A stretch of DNA of 64,000 nt from Galerina marginata. Its lineage: Eukaryota; Basidiomycota; Agaricomycetes; Agaricales; Galerinaceae. The position numbers were made by a program, and so were the translations under genes. Positions 12,350 to 23,467 of this stretch are shown here, piece by piece. Each line of letters opens with the position of its first letter. Position 1 is the first letter of the stretch. Location of the stretch: contig JAECYW010000036.1 of assembly GCA_023014335.1 (NCBI GenBank), forward strand, positions 124,001 through 188,000, read 5' to 3'. Below the pieces are notes generated by a model. The model searched no databases, was not told where the DNA came from, and worked only from the letters and a program-made list of their open reading frames with translations.

Positions 12350-14390
12350 ATGGTCGATATCCCCAAGACGTTTGGTGCGCTGATGGTGGGGGGGATCATA
12401 GCCGCGGTGTATGTCCAAGCCTTTTCCTAATTTCACTTTATTATACTGATTATAATATGCAATTGACGACCATCCTATTAGCTTCTCGGGCATGGTAACA
12501 GCGCAGGCGTTCTCATACTTTAAGTACTATGTTAACGACCCGCGTGGGATCAAAGCGTTGGTAAGTATTCGCCGATCATCCTTATACATTTCGCTTCACC
12601 TATAAGACGAGCGAGCTGATGTTGTCTATATTTTCTTTAGGTTGGAGTCGTCTGGTATATTACTCCCACAGGTTTTTGTCTAAATTTTCTTGCTTACCCA
12701 CCCAAGGTTCCTCGACTTCTGCCACACCATCTTCGTCTCCGTTGCCCTATGGGACCACCTCATCGCCCACTTCGGGGACGCAGCCCGGATAGATTATATT
12801 CCATGGTACGCCTACCTTGTCCATCGGCCCCTTCGATCTGCTGCTTAATTGGCTTGCTGTTAACTTGCATCTAGGTCCCTGGCGGTAAGTTCCTTGCTGG
12901 TAAACGATGACCGCAGCGGATGTATCTCACTTTGATTCCTCTCGGCTCCGCACAGATAACAATAGCGTTCACGGTGCGTTTCGCAGATCTCTATTACCAC
13001 GCGTCATTCATAAACTTTAACTGTGAAACTAGGCTGTTCTGACTTTCCTGGTTCATCTGTGAGTACCGTCTTCCTAACGTCGAATTCACCTGAACATGGA
13101 CGCCTGTATGTTCAGATTTTTCATCTTCCGGATCTTCAAACGTAAGCTTGCGAGACTCATACTCGCGATAGCTGTTTCAATCTCAAATTCCATCCAACTT
13201 AGTCAGCATGAACAACTTCGTAATCGCCATCCCCCTTGGTCTCCTTGCTTGCGCTCGTCTTTGTAGGTCTTATTTCTGTATCACGACTTGTTTTTGAACA
13301 CTAAAAGGGATTTATATCTAGGCTTCGCATGTCGTATGTCCCACGCTTTGCCTTCTGTAACGAACAATACTCACAGCCAATTCCTTCAGTTACCACCGCT
13401 AAAATGTCCGTAAAATTTCCCGCTCAATAGGCCTTTTTCTAACGACGTTTGCCTTGTAGGATCAAACTTAAGAGCCTCAAGAGCTTTGTGGCTCTTTACA
13501 CTGTAGTTATGCTCCTTTCAATCTGCCGAATACTTGTTAATCTTTTCCCGCAGTGGTCTTTCTCATGCGGTCTTTCGCTTTCTTCCCTGCTCGACATCCT
13601 CATCACAACGTTGTTGTGCTATCTCCTCTTGCAGAACCATAAGAAAAACTCGAGGTCCGTCTGAAGATTTTTAGTCTGTTTTATTTACTGACCTCTTTAT
13701 CCCGCAGTATGAACGGTATCCTTGATGATCTGATGTTATATGCGTTCGAGAATGGCTCATTAACTTGGTACGCTCTCGGCTTTTTCATTTTTTGAATTTA
13801 TACTGAGGGCAACTCTGAATCCGTAGTGCTGCAACCGTCACGTCGCTCATCTGCGTTCGTTTTCTTTTCCAATTTTTCTATGGGCCATTTCTCATGTCAT
13901 ACCGTATAGTGGTTAACTATGCATACGAACCTCATCTTCATGGGTATACATTTTATCATTAGTAAACGTATGTTTTCGTGTTTCAATTTCCATCACTTTT
14001 CCTAACTCATGCCTGGAATAGTTTATGCCAATTCCCTCCTGGCAACGTAAGTCGCCCACTTGTCTTTTCCACTTATGACTGACGACGAATTTCCACCAGC
14101 CTCAACGCGCGGAAGAACCTTCATCAAACAGGCCATCGCTCCCAGCACTCCGGCTCCAGCGACCGCAACCACGCCATCATGTTCCCAGACAGCTTCGGTC
14201 TTTCAAGAAACACACCTCCAGTAAGCTTATTGGTCCCTCGCCAATCCAAATATCTTACTACTACCCTCGACGAAGGCTGACCATTCTTTCTTCACATTTC
14301 CAGCTCAAAATCAAGGTGCATGAAACAAAGATATCCACGAGCGATGCTAGTTCTGGATTTACAATGAAGACGAGCGAGGAGGTTTGTTAG
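12350..14390 (+). CDS. DUF6534 family seven-helix membrane protein
   Basis: Eighteen exons give 330 residues: 12350-12408, 12482-12560, 12641-12654, 12707-12805, 12875-12884, 12956-12973, 13033-13058, 13116-13141, 13203-13262, 13322-13333, 13390-13405, 13460-13654, 13708-13767, 13827-13854, 13910-13967, 14022-14046, 14100-14220 and 14304-14390. The product starts MVDIPKTFGALMVGG and contains the family hallmarks: FSGMVTAQAFSYFKYY, FLDFCHTIFVSVALWDHL, repeated hydrophobic helices, a SLLDILITTLLCYLL helix, and the closing LYANSLLATLNARK near residue 270. This is typical of fungal DUF6534/DUF6533-type proteins, which are integral membrane proteins of unknown function. Ten exons are under 30 nt (10, 12, 14, 16, 18, 25, 26, 26, 28 and a few more near that size), yet all junctions keep one frame. 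The donor GTTCGT after 13854 is less common but gives the only open join. The C-terminus after NARK is hydrophilic and cytosolic in the family. The gene is convergent with the GST gene. Confidence 0.92.
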
Positions 14391-14613
14391 TTGGCGGAGT
14401 AGTTCATTTTTCGGGGTCCTGTTGTAATATTATCTTGTACTACCCATTTACCTTCATTTGCTTGCGATACTTACTGTACAACGATAATTTATGCTATCTA
14501 GAAACTAGTCAAACAGCCTATACAAAAGCTATCGAGTTCTGGTCTGCTTACCGTTGTGCATCCGCGAAGCGGGATAACATTACTTCAGAAGGTACACATA
14601 TTCACCGCCTTTC

Positions 14614-15681
14614 TCAAGACCCTATGTCCGTCCGGAGAACATGGTCAGCTTTCATTTGAGGTATACAAATCACGAGGACACTTGCCTTTTTGTATGCAGG
14701 ACTAAAAATCGGCAAATATGAATAATAATAGAGACAAGAAGGCGTTCAAAGGCTCACCGATCTTGGATCTGTTTCACATATTCCTTAATACGAGGGCCCG
14801 CAAATTCTGGCGCTCGGTCCATGAAAATCTCAAGGGTGAACCCCATCATATAGTCAGCCGAAGTAAGAGTGTCGCCACCCGCAAACCAGCCTTTGGTCTT
14901 CTCGAGGTGCGCTTCAATCTGCAACCTGTGAATTAGAAAGCAGGCACGCTGCCAACTCGAAACGAGGGACGTGAACACATACCAATTTGCCATGTCTCTC
15001 CAGTTCCGGAACATTCAGTCGTTGGTCTAGATTACTAAAGATGCCTTTCGCAATGGGTCGAATGAGCGCGGGTAAGTTTTGAGGAATTAGTCTGAACAAC
15101 AGCCTGCGAACAAGGATTGGCTGGACGGAGCCTTCTGGGTAATGCGTAACTATGAAATAAACGGTCAGCGGTCCTAAGACCTCTGAGAGCTAACAAATGG
15201 TTCGAAAAGTGACACACAATACAGATTGTCCACCCATCCTGACTCCGGGACTTTCGCCTTTTCGCCTCCGTATTTCGTGATGAGATACTCTATTGATACT
15301 GATTAGAATGTCGACGAACTCCCAAGAAAAGTTTTGATATGAGCTCACCAACGATAGCTCCGCTCTCTGCTAAAGTGACATCTCCATCCGTGATAACCGG
15401 AGACTTTCCTAAGGGGTGGACGTCAAGCAGTTCTTTCGGAGCGAGTCTCTGGGCTGTCCTTTTATATTTCTTCAGGTCATATGGTATTTCTAGTTCCTCC
15501 TAAAGACCAAGTCAGAACAGGGTCCATATATCACAGAAAATCGGCGGAATGGGTGTACCAGTAACCATAGAATGCGTTGCGACCGAGAGTTTTCAAGATG
15601 GTGCACGATTATCGTAGGCTTTTTCGACTGTGTCGGTAGTTCAGTAGTTGGTTGGGGGTTCTGAGTGGAAGAATCGGCCAT
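14614..15681 (-). CDS. Glutathione S-transferase (GTT1/Ure2-like)
   Basis: Six exons give 253 residues: 15559-15681, 15349-15499, 15218-15289, 14983-15149, 14758-14918 and 14614-14701. The ATG is at 15679-15681. The thioredoxin-fold GST N-domain occupies about residues 22-100, with TIIVHHLENSRSQRILWLL (the Ser/Arg active-site loop), then PLGKSPVITDGD with the cis-proline, and LAESGAIVEYL (the glutathione gamma-Glu binding ES pair). The all-helical C-domain follows, with GWFAGGDTLTSADYMMGF (conserved N-capping/hydrophobic staple region). It should conjugate glutathione to electrophiles, or act as a glutathione-dependent peroxidase, in the cytosol. The exon 4/5 join uses the second of two nearby acceptors because the first brings a stop. 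The last exon restores the family RPAYKKA motif but then ends in an unusual tail in place of the usual ALEKGG, so the true 3' end is less certain. Confidence 0.93.
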
Positions 15682-17033
15682 ATTTGAGAGATGTATATTA
15701 GTTGAATATGACGAAATTGCAGCAAGCTCGTAGTCGAGGATGGTGGTCAGATTGAAACGAACACGATTCGGGACCGTGCGGCGTTAGTCATCGGCCCGAC
15801 AGCAACTCATTTGATCCGGCCAACCGATTCACATGGCAATCCTCAAACCACCATGATTCGATGATCCATCTTACCAACATCTTTCAGTTACAGGCAAAAC
15901 CCTAGAGCATACGGCAGAAGAAAAATTTGAGTAGATTGGAGTGGTTCGATATTGCAAGTTGTCGAGGAAATATACCCTCCTGGAGATGCAACCACATTGT
16001 GGCAATCTAAGTAGACGAGCACGACTTCAGTCTCACGAGGCAGCCAGAGAACTTGCAGCATTCCTGAGAGCATTTATTGCAAAACGATTGTTCAGGGAAG
16101 ACGCCGTAATTTATCTAGTCGAACGTCCTCGTTTGCAATGACCATGCAAATCCTTGGCACTAAATTTCAGATGGCGCTGTCGAAAAGCAAAGCACCTTTG
16201 TGTCGACGTGTAATCAGCAATTGGACGTAGTTTTCTTGATAACATCATCTTTCTACTTATTCCGTGGTCAGAGAGCAAAAACAGTAAACATATACATCGG
16301 GCTGGTGCAAGAAACGACCACGACCTGTAGAAATGTATTTGCCCATGCTGTACGGTAGCTTCAAGGATCCGAGATATACGCTAGTCCGAAGCAATAGGAA
16401 CTCCACCACTTAATTCAGATCCTGACGGTCGCATTTTGGAAGGCACCTAAGTCCTGGATGGATATAAGGGGGCGAACGCCTAAGACCGTTTGCGGTTCCG
16501 TCTAAATACTCGTTTGAAAGCGGTTCACTGTGCATCACTTTAGCATAATTTATTGCGAGGGATTTAAGCTTATTTTGTGGGGGTGAAACTGGGGATCTCT
16601 GCCGAAGTATTATTTACGATAATGGGTCCATTGAAATTGACTGCTCAGTAATATGAAATGGATCTGCGCCTGTGATTCAGACTCCTATGGGTTTGATCCG
16701 TTGATCTAGGAGCTGGTGACCATTTTTGATCCAATTTCACTACCTTTTAGAGGGATCGGCAGGGACATGTGAACGACGTGGTGTTTAAATTTACCGCCCA
16801 TTTGTCAACTTCACTCTCGGACAAAATCAAGGGCCGGTGGCAAAACTGAATGCACCAGCCTTGTACGGCGCCAATTTTCAATATGTATACTGCTGATAAC
16901 TGACAGAACTCAAACTCAAGCACATTTCTAAGTTTGTCCACCGTCACTCTGGGTGTTTTTAAACCTCAATGATCTAAGTGTGCCGCCTAGCCAGTCAGCG
17001 CCGAATTTACTGGACCTCACCCCCATCGATAAG
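15682..17033. other. Intergenic interval
   Basis: About 1.35 kb between the divergent GST gene and the next plus-strand gene. No domain, repeat or RNA gene recognised. It must contain both promoters. I see no convincing TATA box for either gene. Confidence 0.5.
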
Positions 17034-18138
17034 ATGCTTGCAATTTCCTACGTTCTGCTCCTGGCCGGCTATTTTTCATTTACTGTCGGGCTTGTGAATG
17101 TAACAATGGACGATCTCGACCCATCAATTCTCTATCAACCCCCGGAGAAATGGAACACGATTTCTGATGCTTCTTGTAGCGGTGGAGGATACAACATTGG
17201 ACACGATAGCTGCGTGAACGCAACAATCCAGTGCACTTGTAAGCTAATATAAACCGCTCCATGACAGACGCTCAACCTACTGATTCTGGTAAAAGGGGTC
17301 TCCTTCTATTACTTATCACCCCGCTGGCCTTATCCAATTTCCACAGAAATTTCGATCGATGGGGAGGCGCCAATCGTTGTCGACCTCCAGGACCACAGCC
17401 TGCCAATCACCGATTCTGGACCGAGTACTGGGGGATCCATTGGCGCTTTTTCTTACCATGGTACCGAGAGCAAGTTACATACAATTGTCGTGACTGGATC
17501 TGCTCAGAACCCTTATGCGGTTGTCGACTCATTAGTGTGCGTCCTTAACTTGCCCATGAAAACCTGACAGCATGATACTAATCTCACGGACATTTAGATT
17601 TGAAACTGAGGATGGTGGGCCCTGTTACGGTAAGTATGGATATGGAGGGAGCAATAATTCATATCCATACGGTTCCACGAAGACGAATACTATCACAACA
17701 ACAACAACGACAACAACAACACAACTCTCGACAGTAGTTATTAAAACGGGATCTTACCCGTCTGGAAGCGGCACTGCGCCTCCCAGCACCTATTCAAGCT
17801 CACCTCCCGTCCGTATTGTGGTGTACTCCAACCATGGCTTGATTATTGGAATCAGTATTCTTGGAGCAATTATAGCGCTACTGGTGCTGCTTCTGTTGAT
17901 GTTCCTTATGTGGCGTCGTCGGCGTCACGCAAACGGGCAGTATGGTCATTCTGTGCCTCCAAGGCCCGGAAGTAGTCATGAATCGCTGAATCCTACCTAC
18001 GGCGGAGGGGATACAAGAACTGGAACCTATGCAGAAGGGGCCGATACAACCCATGGCGGGGGAGTGAGCACATATGGCGGGGCAGGCAGCGCAGCTGGTG
18101 GGGAGAGTGGACAACCATACATGCGAGAGACGAATTAA
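17034..18138 (+). CDS. Signal-peptide, single-pass membrane protein
   Basis: Three exons (17034-17238, 17296-17536, 17598-18138) give 328 residues. The ATG at 17034 begins a good signal peptide (MLAISYVLLLAGYFSFTVGL). The ectodomain has the agaric pattern of two beta-rich jelly-roll-like segments: a Cys-containing CSGGGYNIGHDSCVNATIQCTW part, then GVSFYYLSPRWPYP and EISIDGEAPIVVDLQD, then HTIVVTG and YAVVDSLVFE. A Thr-rich stalk (nine Thr in a row, ~residues 190-200) leads to one transmembrane helix (GISILGAIIALLVLLLLMFL, ~240-260), a basic stop-transfer WRRRRH and a Gly/Ser/Tyr-rich cytosolic tail. Such proteins are common in mushrooms; their role is unknown and may be cell-surface sensing. 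The intron 1 acceptor was chosen because it gives the conserved VSFYYLS block in frame. Confidence 0.85.
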
Positions 18139-18754
18139 TTGTTTACTTTTTTTTTCTTCGATAGTCGACGATCTTACGCACCAATTATGAAATTTATGCT
18201 TAGTAGTTTTTTATAGTAGCAATCTGAAGCCGAAGGCTGGCTCTAATGCAGTGTTTGCTATTCGCCCACACCAATCACTATGCCGCCGTTCGCTTATGTA
18301 CTGACCTCAAATTTTTAAAACCCAATTTATCACACTACTGAAATAATCAAAGCCTTGCCCGTCGTGGAAGAGCGTGAGCGTTGCTGCCTGCTTTTAATTA
18401 AATATCGATTCATGTGCTGCAATTCAAAGTTGTAAATGGCGGAGTTCGGGACATAATTATCGGGATACCCTCTGTTTGTTGTGTACATGTTTCAAAGAAA
18501 TCTTAGAGTCGAACGGCCCTAGTTACCCATTGTTCTAGTCCGGGTTGCCATTGCGCATTGTGAGGGCCATTGCCATATCCAGTAAGAATTGATGGCGGTC
18601 AAAGAAAGCGGCTCCAGAGCCAAATAAGGCAATGTGCCACTGGTAGATGCGCGTCGGCAGTGGAATATATAAACCAGGCGGACTGGTTCCTAATACGAGC
18701 CAGGCATACCCAATCACGTCCTATTATCTCCCTCCCACTCCTATTGTCAACCCA
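18139..18754 (+). promoter_or_regulatory. Intergenic interval with TATA box for the 18755 gene
   Basis: TATATAAA at 18666-18673 lies about 82 bp upstream of the ATG at 18755, a normal spacing for a fungal TATA-dependent promoter. It supports that start codon over any farther upstream. The rest of the 600-bp interval shows nothing recognisable. Confidence 0.55.
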
Positions 18755-19742
18755 ATGTACAGCCAAGTAGGACCCCAAATTCAAAGGCCCGCCGTGATAC
18801 CTAGAAACGCCAGTAGCTTGGCTCCTCCCGACGCGGTTAGATTCAAAATCACCATGCCTCACGGGTCAGACCTCCGCCTTGCATTCCTAATGCATCTCGA
18901 TGAGATTAAAGAAACCCTGGCTCCCGGCATTCACCCATTGAAATTTGGTGTCTTTGGGACATTCAAGTACCTGCAAGACCGCCATCATCAGACCGAAAAG
19001 ACGTTCAAGATCCGATTTTACGAACTCTGCCCAGCAACGGAGCGAGAGCTGGACTGCTTCGCAAGTGTTGAATGGCGAGTGCTGGAAGACCCGGGGACCG
19101 GAGAGCTCAAGTTTTGGAATGGCATGATATCGTTCCCACTCTGTGGGCTGGATAACACCAAAAATTCTATCGATCTGTTCATGAGGAAAGCTGGCTATAA
19201 GACCAGGACGTCAGTTTTTATGTTTTCCACAAGAGATACTCTACTAACGATTTTCCTCAGGTCGCATCTCGCCTCGCCTCCCAACCCAACGTAAGTCATA
19301 TCAATCTTCACGAGGGTGGATATAGTCAGTAATGATTTTACAGCTTGACGCGACAAGTGCTTGTGGACACTAACCGAACTTATCACTCCCTCGAAAATGT
19401 TGTTCAGGCCCATGCCAATGGGACTGACCCGCGCTATTTGTCGGCTAGGGTAAGGCTACGCAAATCCTTTGATTTAGACAAATTTAATGGCTGTCCTCAT
19501 AGCACATCTCTCCTGGGCCCGTTGATTATTATAGCCTGCTCGTCGACCTTCGAAAAGAGCGGTACGAAAGCCGCGATTATGACGGCAGGGTGGAAATGTA
19601 TAACATCCCGCGTTCGAGTGGCTTGAAGTGTAGGGATAGCCCGATCTTGCGGCCCATGATAGTCTGGCTCCTTCTCAGCGCTTTGGAGAGAGATCAGGAG
19701 GCTTTTTCAATCTACGTTGGGGGTGAAGCAGCCCGAACTTAG
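18755..19742 (+). CDS. Conserved-looking hypothetical protein, four exons
   Basis: Exons 18755-19209, 19261-19290, 19344-19449 and 19503-19742 give 276 residues ending at TAG 19740-19742. I do not recognise the family. The protein is soluble-looking, with no signal peptide or transmembrane segment. It begins MYSQVGPQIQRPAV, then a mixed alpha/beta stretch (FKITMPHGSDLRLAFLMHLDE, split by charged turns; KFGVFGTFKYLQDRHHQT; FKIRFYELCPATERELDCFASVEWRVLED), a second half rich in Arg/Asp, and a short hydrophobic helix near the C-terminus (PMIVWLLLSALERDQEAF). All three introns have GT-AG ends and all joins preserve the frame, including a 30-nt exon. This argues for a real gene despite the lack of a known domain. 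Confidence 0.72.
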
Positions 19743-20224
19743 GTGGTTGAATAATTACTCCCACCCTTGATATATTGAGACCTTGAATTAGGTTGTACAG
19801 AGATTACCTTATTTGCTATTTTTATTGTATTTTGGTTGTTGATCTACCAATTTCATGATATTTACTGACAGTTAGTTAACCGTAAAAGGGTTTTGAAGCA
19901 TGAGCTAATAGCGCTTGAATAAAGGGTCATCGATCAACTTGAACATTGTTAACCGTGATTCCATGCAGTGTTAGACTGTTAGTACATAGTGTACGGAAGG
20001 CAGAAGGAAATTGGTACTTTAATGGACTTGGCGTCTACCGTCTACCCAAGTAGTCGACGTTTCTTTGTAAACCTACACCAACAAAGATTGCCCCAGTTTA
20101 TCTGAGTCGTGGGCCTAGGTCGGATAACCTGTTGGCGCCGTTGCTTTGATCAACAATATGCGGTGGAAACGGTGGGTGGAGGTACTCGGTACACGCCTTT
20201 GGGAATGTTCTAACATCCAAATTT

Positions 20225-20365
20225 TGTCTTTACCAGCAATCTTCTACCACTGGCACGGCACAATGATTGATCTAAAAATAGATTTCGATTCCTTTGTTCG
20301 AGTCGATTGTATCTATCTCGAACTTAACCTCCACGCCTGGTATTCACCTTCATCCCGATCTAAAT
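20225..20365 (+). repeat. Copy of a dispersed repeat shared with 27490-27612
   Basis: This ~125-bp stretch, just upstream of an F-box gene, matches the reverse complement of 27490-27612 at high identity. It contains a GGCACGGCACAATNATTGATC block and TTTGTTCGAGTCGATTGTAT. It lies inside an open frame that continues into the F-box gene, but no ATG-based reason requires it to be translated. It is probably a transposed or duplicated non-coding segment in the promoter/5' leader. Confidence 0.7.
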
Positions 20366-20451
20366 ATCGTGCTCTTCGTCTTCGCCTGCATATTCAAACA
20401 TTTCAATCGGGAAAGCATTCCGCTCATCGGAAAAATCCACACCTCCTCCTG

Positions 20452-21842
20452 ATGGCCAACTCCCCACCGATCCACAGGCTGCATTCCGATATCCTTTGGC
20501 GCTTTTTCTCACTCAACGCTGACATGGAGCTTGGATTTGAAGATTATGAACCAGCGATTGATACCCTCCGCACCATTTCCCAAGTCTGTCCTCTTTGGAG
20601 GGACGTCGCGATGAATTCGCCCTCGCTCTGGGGAAGAGTAGTCAACATCGACGTCGTGTTCAAAAGGAGGGCCGGGTCCATAACGAAGTGGGGAAATGAA
20701 GTTTTGAGAAGGTCCGGGGATTCAGGCCTCCATATAAAAGCCAGACTTGACACGGAGTCAAAGAAGATGTCGTGGAGTCGCTGTTACGCCAGAACTGGCA
20801 CAGGATACGAAGTCTTGACCTGGAGTTCCAAAAGAGACCGATCAGTGGCGAAAGGTGGCAAGGGATATTCGGAGTCCCAGCGGTAGCGCTGGAAAGCTTT
20901 CGAATTCATTGTAACGGGTACGAAAAAGAATCAAAATTTGTTCTTTTCCAGAATAATGCACCTTTCTTGCGCCGGGTTTCGACAACCAACTTCATGGTGG
21001 ACTTGAAAAAGCTCCTATGGGTGTCTAATCTTCGCTATATCAAAACGAGCTCACCTATCCCCACCGTCGAACTGCTCAGCTCACTCTTCCTCGCCCCATT
21101 CCCATTCCTCGAATGTATTGAGTGTGACGACTTCGGAGCTCGCCCCAAGGACGCGGACGAGGCAGTCCGACCAGTACTACGCCCAATCTCTTTGCCCTGC
21201 CTACGGAGAATCGAACTTGTGGTTATATACCAAGTCAATAACACTCTGACCATGCTGACGCATATTACCCCAAACGAACAATGCGCCTTCGATTTGGCCG
21301 TCGACAGGGATTTCGTGGACAACTATACCTTCGATCTTCTTCGTGAGGTGCTCCCTAAATACCTGCGGTATGCAGCACGAATGTCGCCAGCAACGGATCT
21401 GCGTCTAGTATTGAAACGAGATTGGTTTATATTCCTCCAATCCTCCGGGGGGTCTTTCTCGTTCCATGTACAGCTGCCAGTTGGCTTACATGAACTGGCC
21501 ATATCCGTATTCCCGTTCTGTTTCGCACACACCACATTTCGGCTCGACAGCATTGAGAAGTTGGTATTCAGAGTCGTCGAAGACGAAGACGTGGACCTTC
21601 TACTAGCCAATGAATCAATGGAGAAACTGGTTCTCCGCCTCCTCTCTGTCAAGTCACTTGAGACCGACTCCGAAACCCTCGTCTATCTCAATAGGTTCCA
21701 GATAGAAACCCGCATAGCCCCGTTCCCTTCCTTGAAGATTGTTAAATCACCACTCAGGGACGACGACGAAATAATTCAAGACTTTCTGGTTTCAAGAGCA
21801 GCGGCCGGGGTGATTGGTACGATTTCTTTCACTGGCTGGTGA
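20452..21842 (+). CDS. F-box protein with a one-base frame break
   Basis: The ATG at 20452 begins MANSPPIHRLHSDILWRFF, the same F-box-like domain as the 60089 and 47875 genes (SQVCPLWRDVAMNSPSLWG, EVLRRSGDSGLHIKA). Family alignment is good to about 20765. There the frame must shift by one base to continue as ESLLRQNWHRIRSLDLEF and onward to the stop at 21840-21842, giving about 460 residues in total with an LRR-like C-terminal half. No intron with acceptable GT-AG ends and conserved flanks fixes this, so either the gene is a young pseudogene or the assembly has a one-base error in the AAAG/AAG run near 20760. If intact, it would be an SCF substrate receptor. Confidence 0.7.
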
Positions 21843-22689
21843 TGTAAGATAGATTGGCTGCAGCGTACTGCCGATAGCGTTCGAAGACTGGATATGAAAT
21901 TGTTGCGACTCCATAAAGAGTAGAGGCTTACGAGAAATTACCCTGAACCATATGCTCTTTTGATATTATTATTCTTCGAAGTGTCAGCCAATGTACGGGG
22001 CAAGTCTGGCAATATTAGTAGGACCGTGAGGTCTGTGTCGTGCCAGCCCAAATAAATCTCCACCTGGACGTTGTCAGTCGAGGTATTTCGTGAGCGACAT
22101 TGCACTGACGACATCGCCTCTAGCTATGACGGGCTGTACTGGACAAAAATGGATAAACATTGACTTGGCATACCCGGTCCTGCACTATCTTGTAAGTTTG
22201 ACAAGATCGCGTCTGATTTTCTCCTGGTCATGGAATCTGCGACCCATGAACGGACTGTGTCGATTCCCAGAATCCACAATTTGTAGTTCATAGGGTATAT
22301 TAAACCAGGACTGTTCTTTTGTAGCCTAGTCGCCGTTGCATCATGAAAAATCAATGGCAAAATCTTTGGCTGTCTCGATGGTTTTTGAGGAAAACTTGGA
22401 CGCAAAGCTTTCTTTTATTTTCCGGTGATATAAATTAGGTCGGAGAAATAGAGTACAGCAAAACTGACCTTAAACTGACAGGAACCGGCCTGATATTCTG
22501 CCCCATGACGGTAATTACGAGAAAAACAGCGATGCAGCCAACTTCTCGGACTCGTGAGCTGCCTTCAGGCTGGGGGTGCAACAAGGCACCTTCCTGTGGG
22601 CAGATGTTCATTCGTAAATCATCATATATCAGAGAGAAAACGTTCCAGAAACCTTCCGTCGACGCCTTAATATTATGAGCAGGCAGCCC
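21843..22689. other. Interval without clear gene
   Basis: No gene supported. The minus-strand frame covering 22435-22803 (122 codons, no ATG-based N-terminus seen) contains hydrophobic stretches (VYFEVFLFCLPDILRYITVF; IAVFLVITVMG). Its 5' part lies in a repeat family also found at 26.7-27.8 kb. It could be an exon of a membrane-protein gene whose relatives have decayed. Confidence 0.3.
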
Positions 22690-22890
22690 AAATACAGTAA
22701 CTGGCAGCTTCTCTGGGGCGTCGCTGTCGTGGATAGATATAAACACTGTAATATACCGTAAGATGTCAGGCAGACAAAACAAGAACACCTCGAAGTAGAC
22801 CACAGATATTCTGAAAATACATTCGACTACAACGCATTTTCGGACAGTTACGACGGCGCTTTTTTCCTGCGGCCTCGAGCCCGGGGGGAG
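22690..22890 (-). repeat. Member of a three-copy repeat family (with 26690-26840 and 26980-27780)
   Basis: On the minus strand this contains a CGAAAATGCG...ATTTTCAGAATATC block, then GGTCTACTTCGAGGTGTTCTTG, and upstream a GGCTCGAGGCCGC...GCAGGAAAAAAGCGCCGTCG block. The same blocks occur on the plus strand near 26700-26760 and 26985-27045, and the last one near 27740-27785. The order and spacing differ between copies, so these are old duplicates or fragments of one element. Confidence 0.65.
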
Positions 22891-23467
22891 AAAAAGTCAA
22901 AGAGTAATCAGCACCTTGCTGGATGAAACCTGCGAGACTTAAGAAGGCTGATACAGTATAGATCGTCCAACTGAAACTGTGATGAGTACATATTGCAGGT
23001 CATCCGGTTTATTTTTGAAAGGCAAGGATCTAGAGTCTAGAGCCAGAAGCTACCTTGAGGCTTGGAGGATATAGATAAGTGATAGATCCTGCGATGTGGT
23101 ACGAGTTACAGCGGTGAGCATGCCTGCTAGACTATATTGGTGAAGGGGCCGACACCGGCGACGGAGAGGGCGAAGGCGAAAGGGAGGGTAAACGTAAACG
23201 TAAACTAGTTACTGGTTACTGGTTACTGGATACGGGATGCGAATGAAAAGAGCGGGATGTATGCGCGGGCTGAGTTGGTCGGGTGAGGAGAGGAGGAGGA
23301 GTGTGGGCAATCAGAAGGTATCAGTACGAGATGCGAATGCGAAGAATGCTGGGTATGAGAATGCGATGAAGAGACAAGGGATCGACGAAAGAATAATATC
23401 GTATAAAAATGCTGCACGGCAGGGATAGTTAGAGACAAGACAGCGAGCAGCAGCAGCGGCCGATGTC

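Noticed and set aside
17261..17548. 95-codon plus-strand frame inside the 17034 gene
   Set aside because: It is the wrong frame of exon 2. The spliced frame gives the conserved VSFYYLSPRWPYP block.
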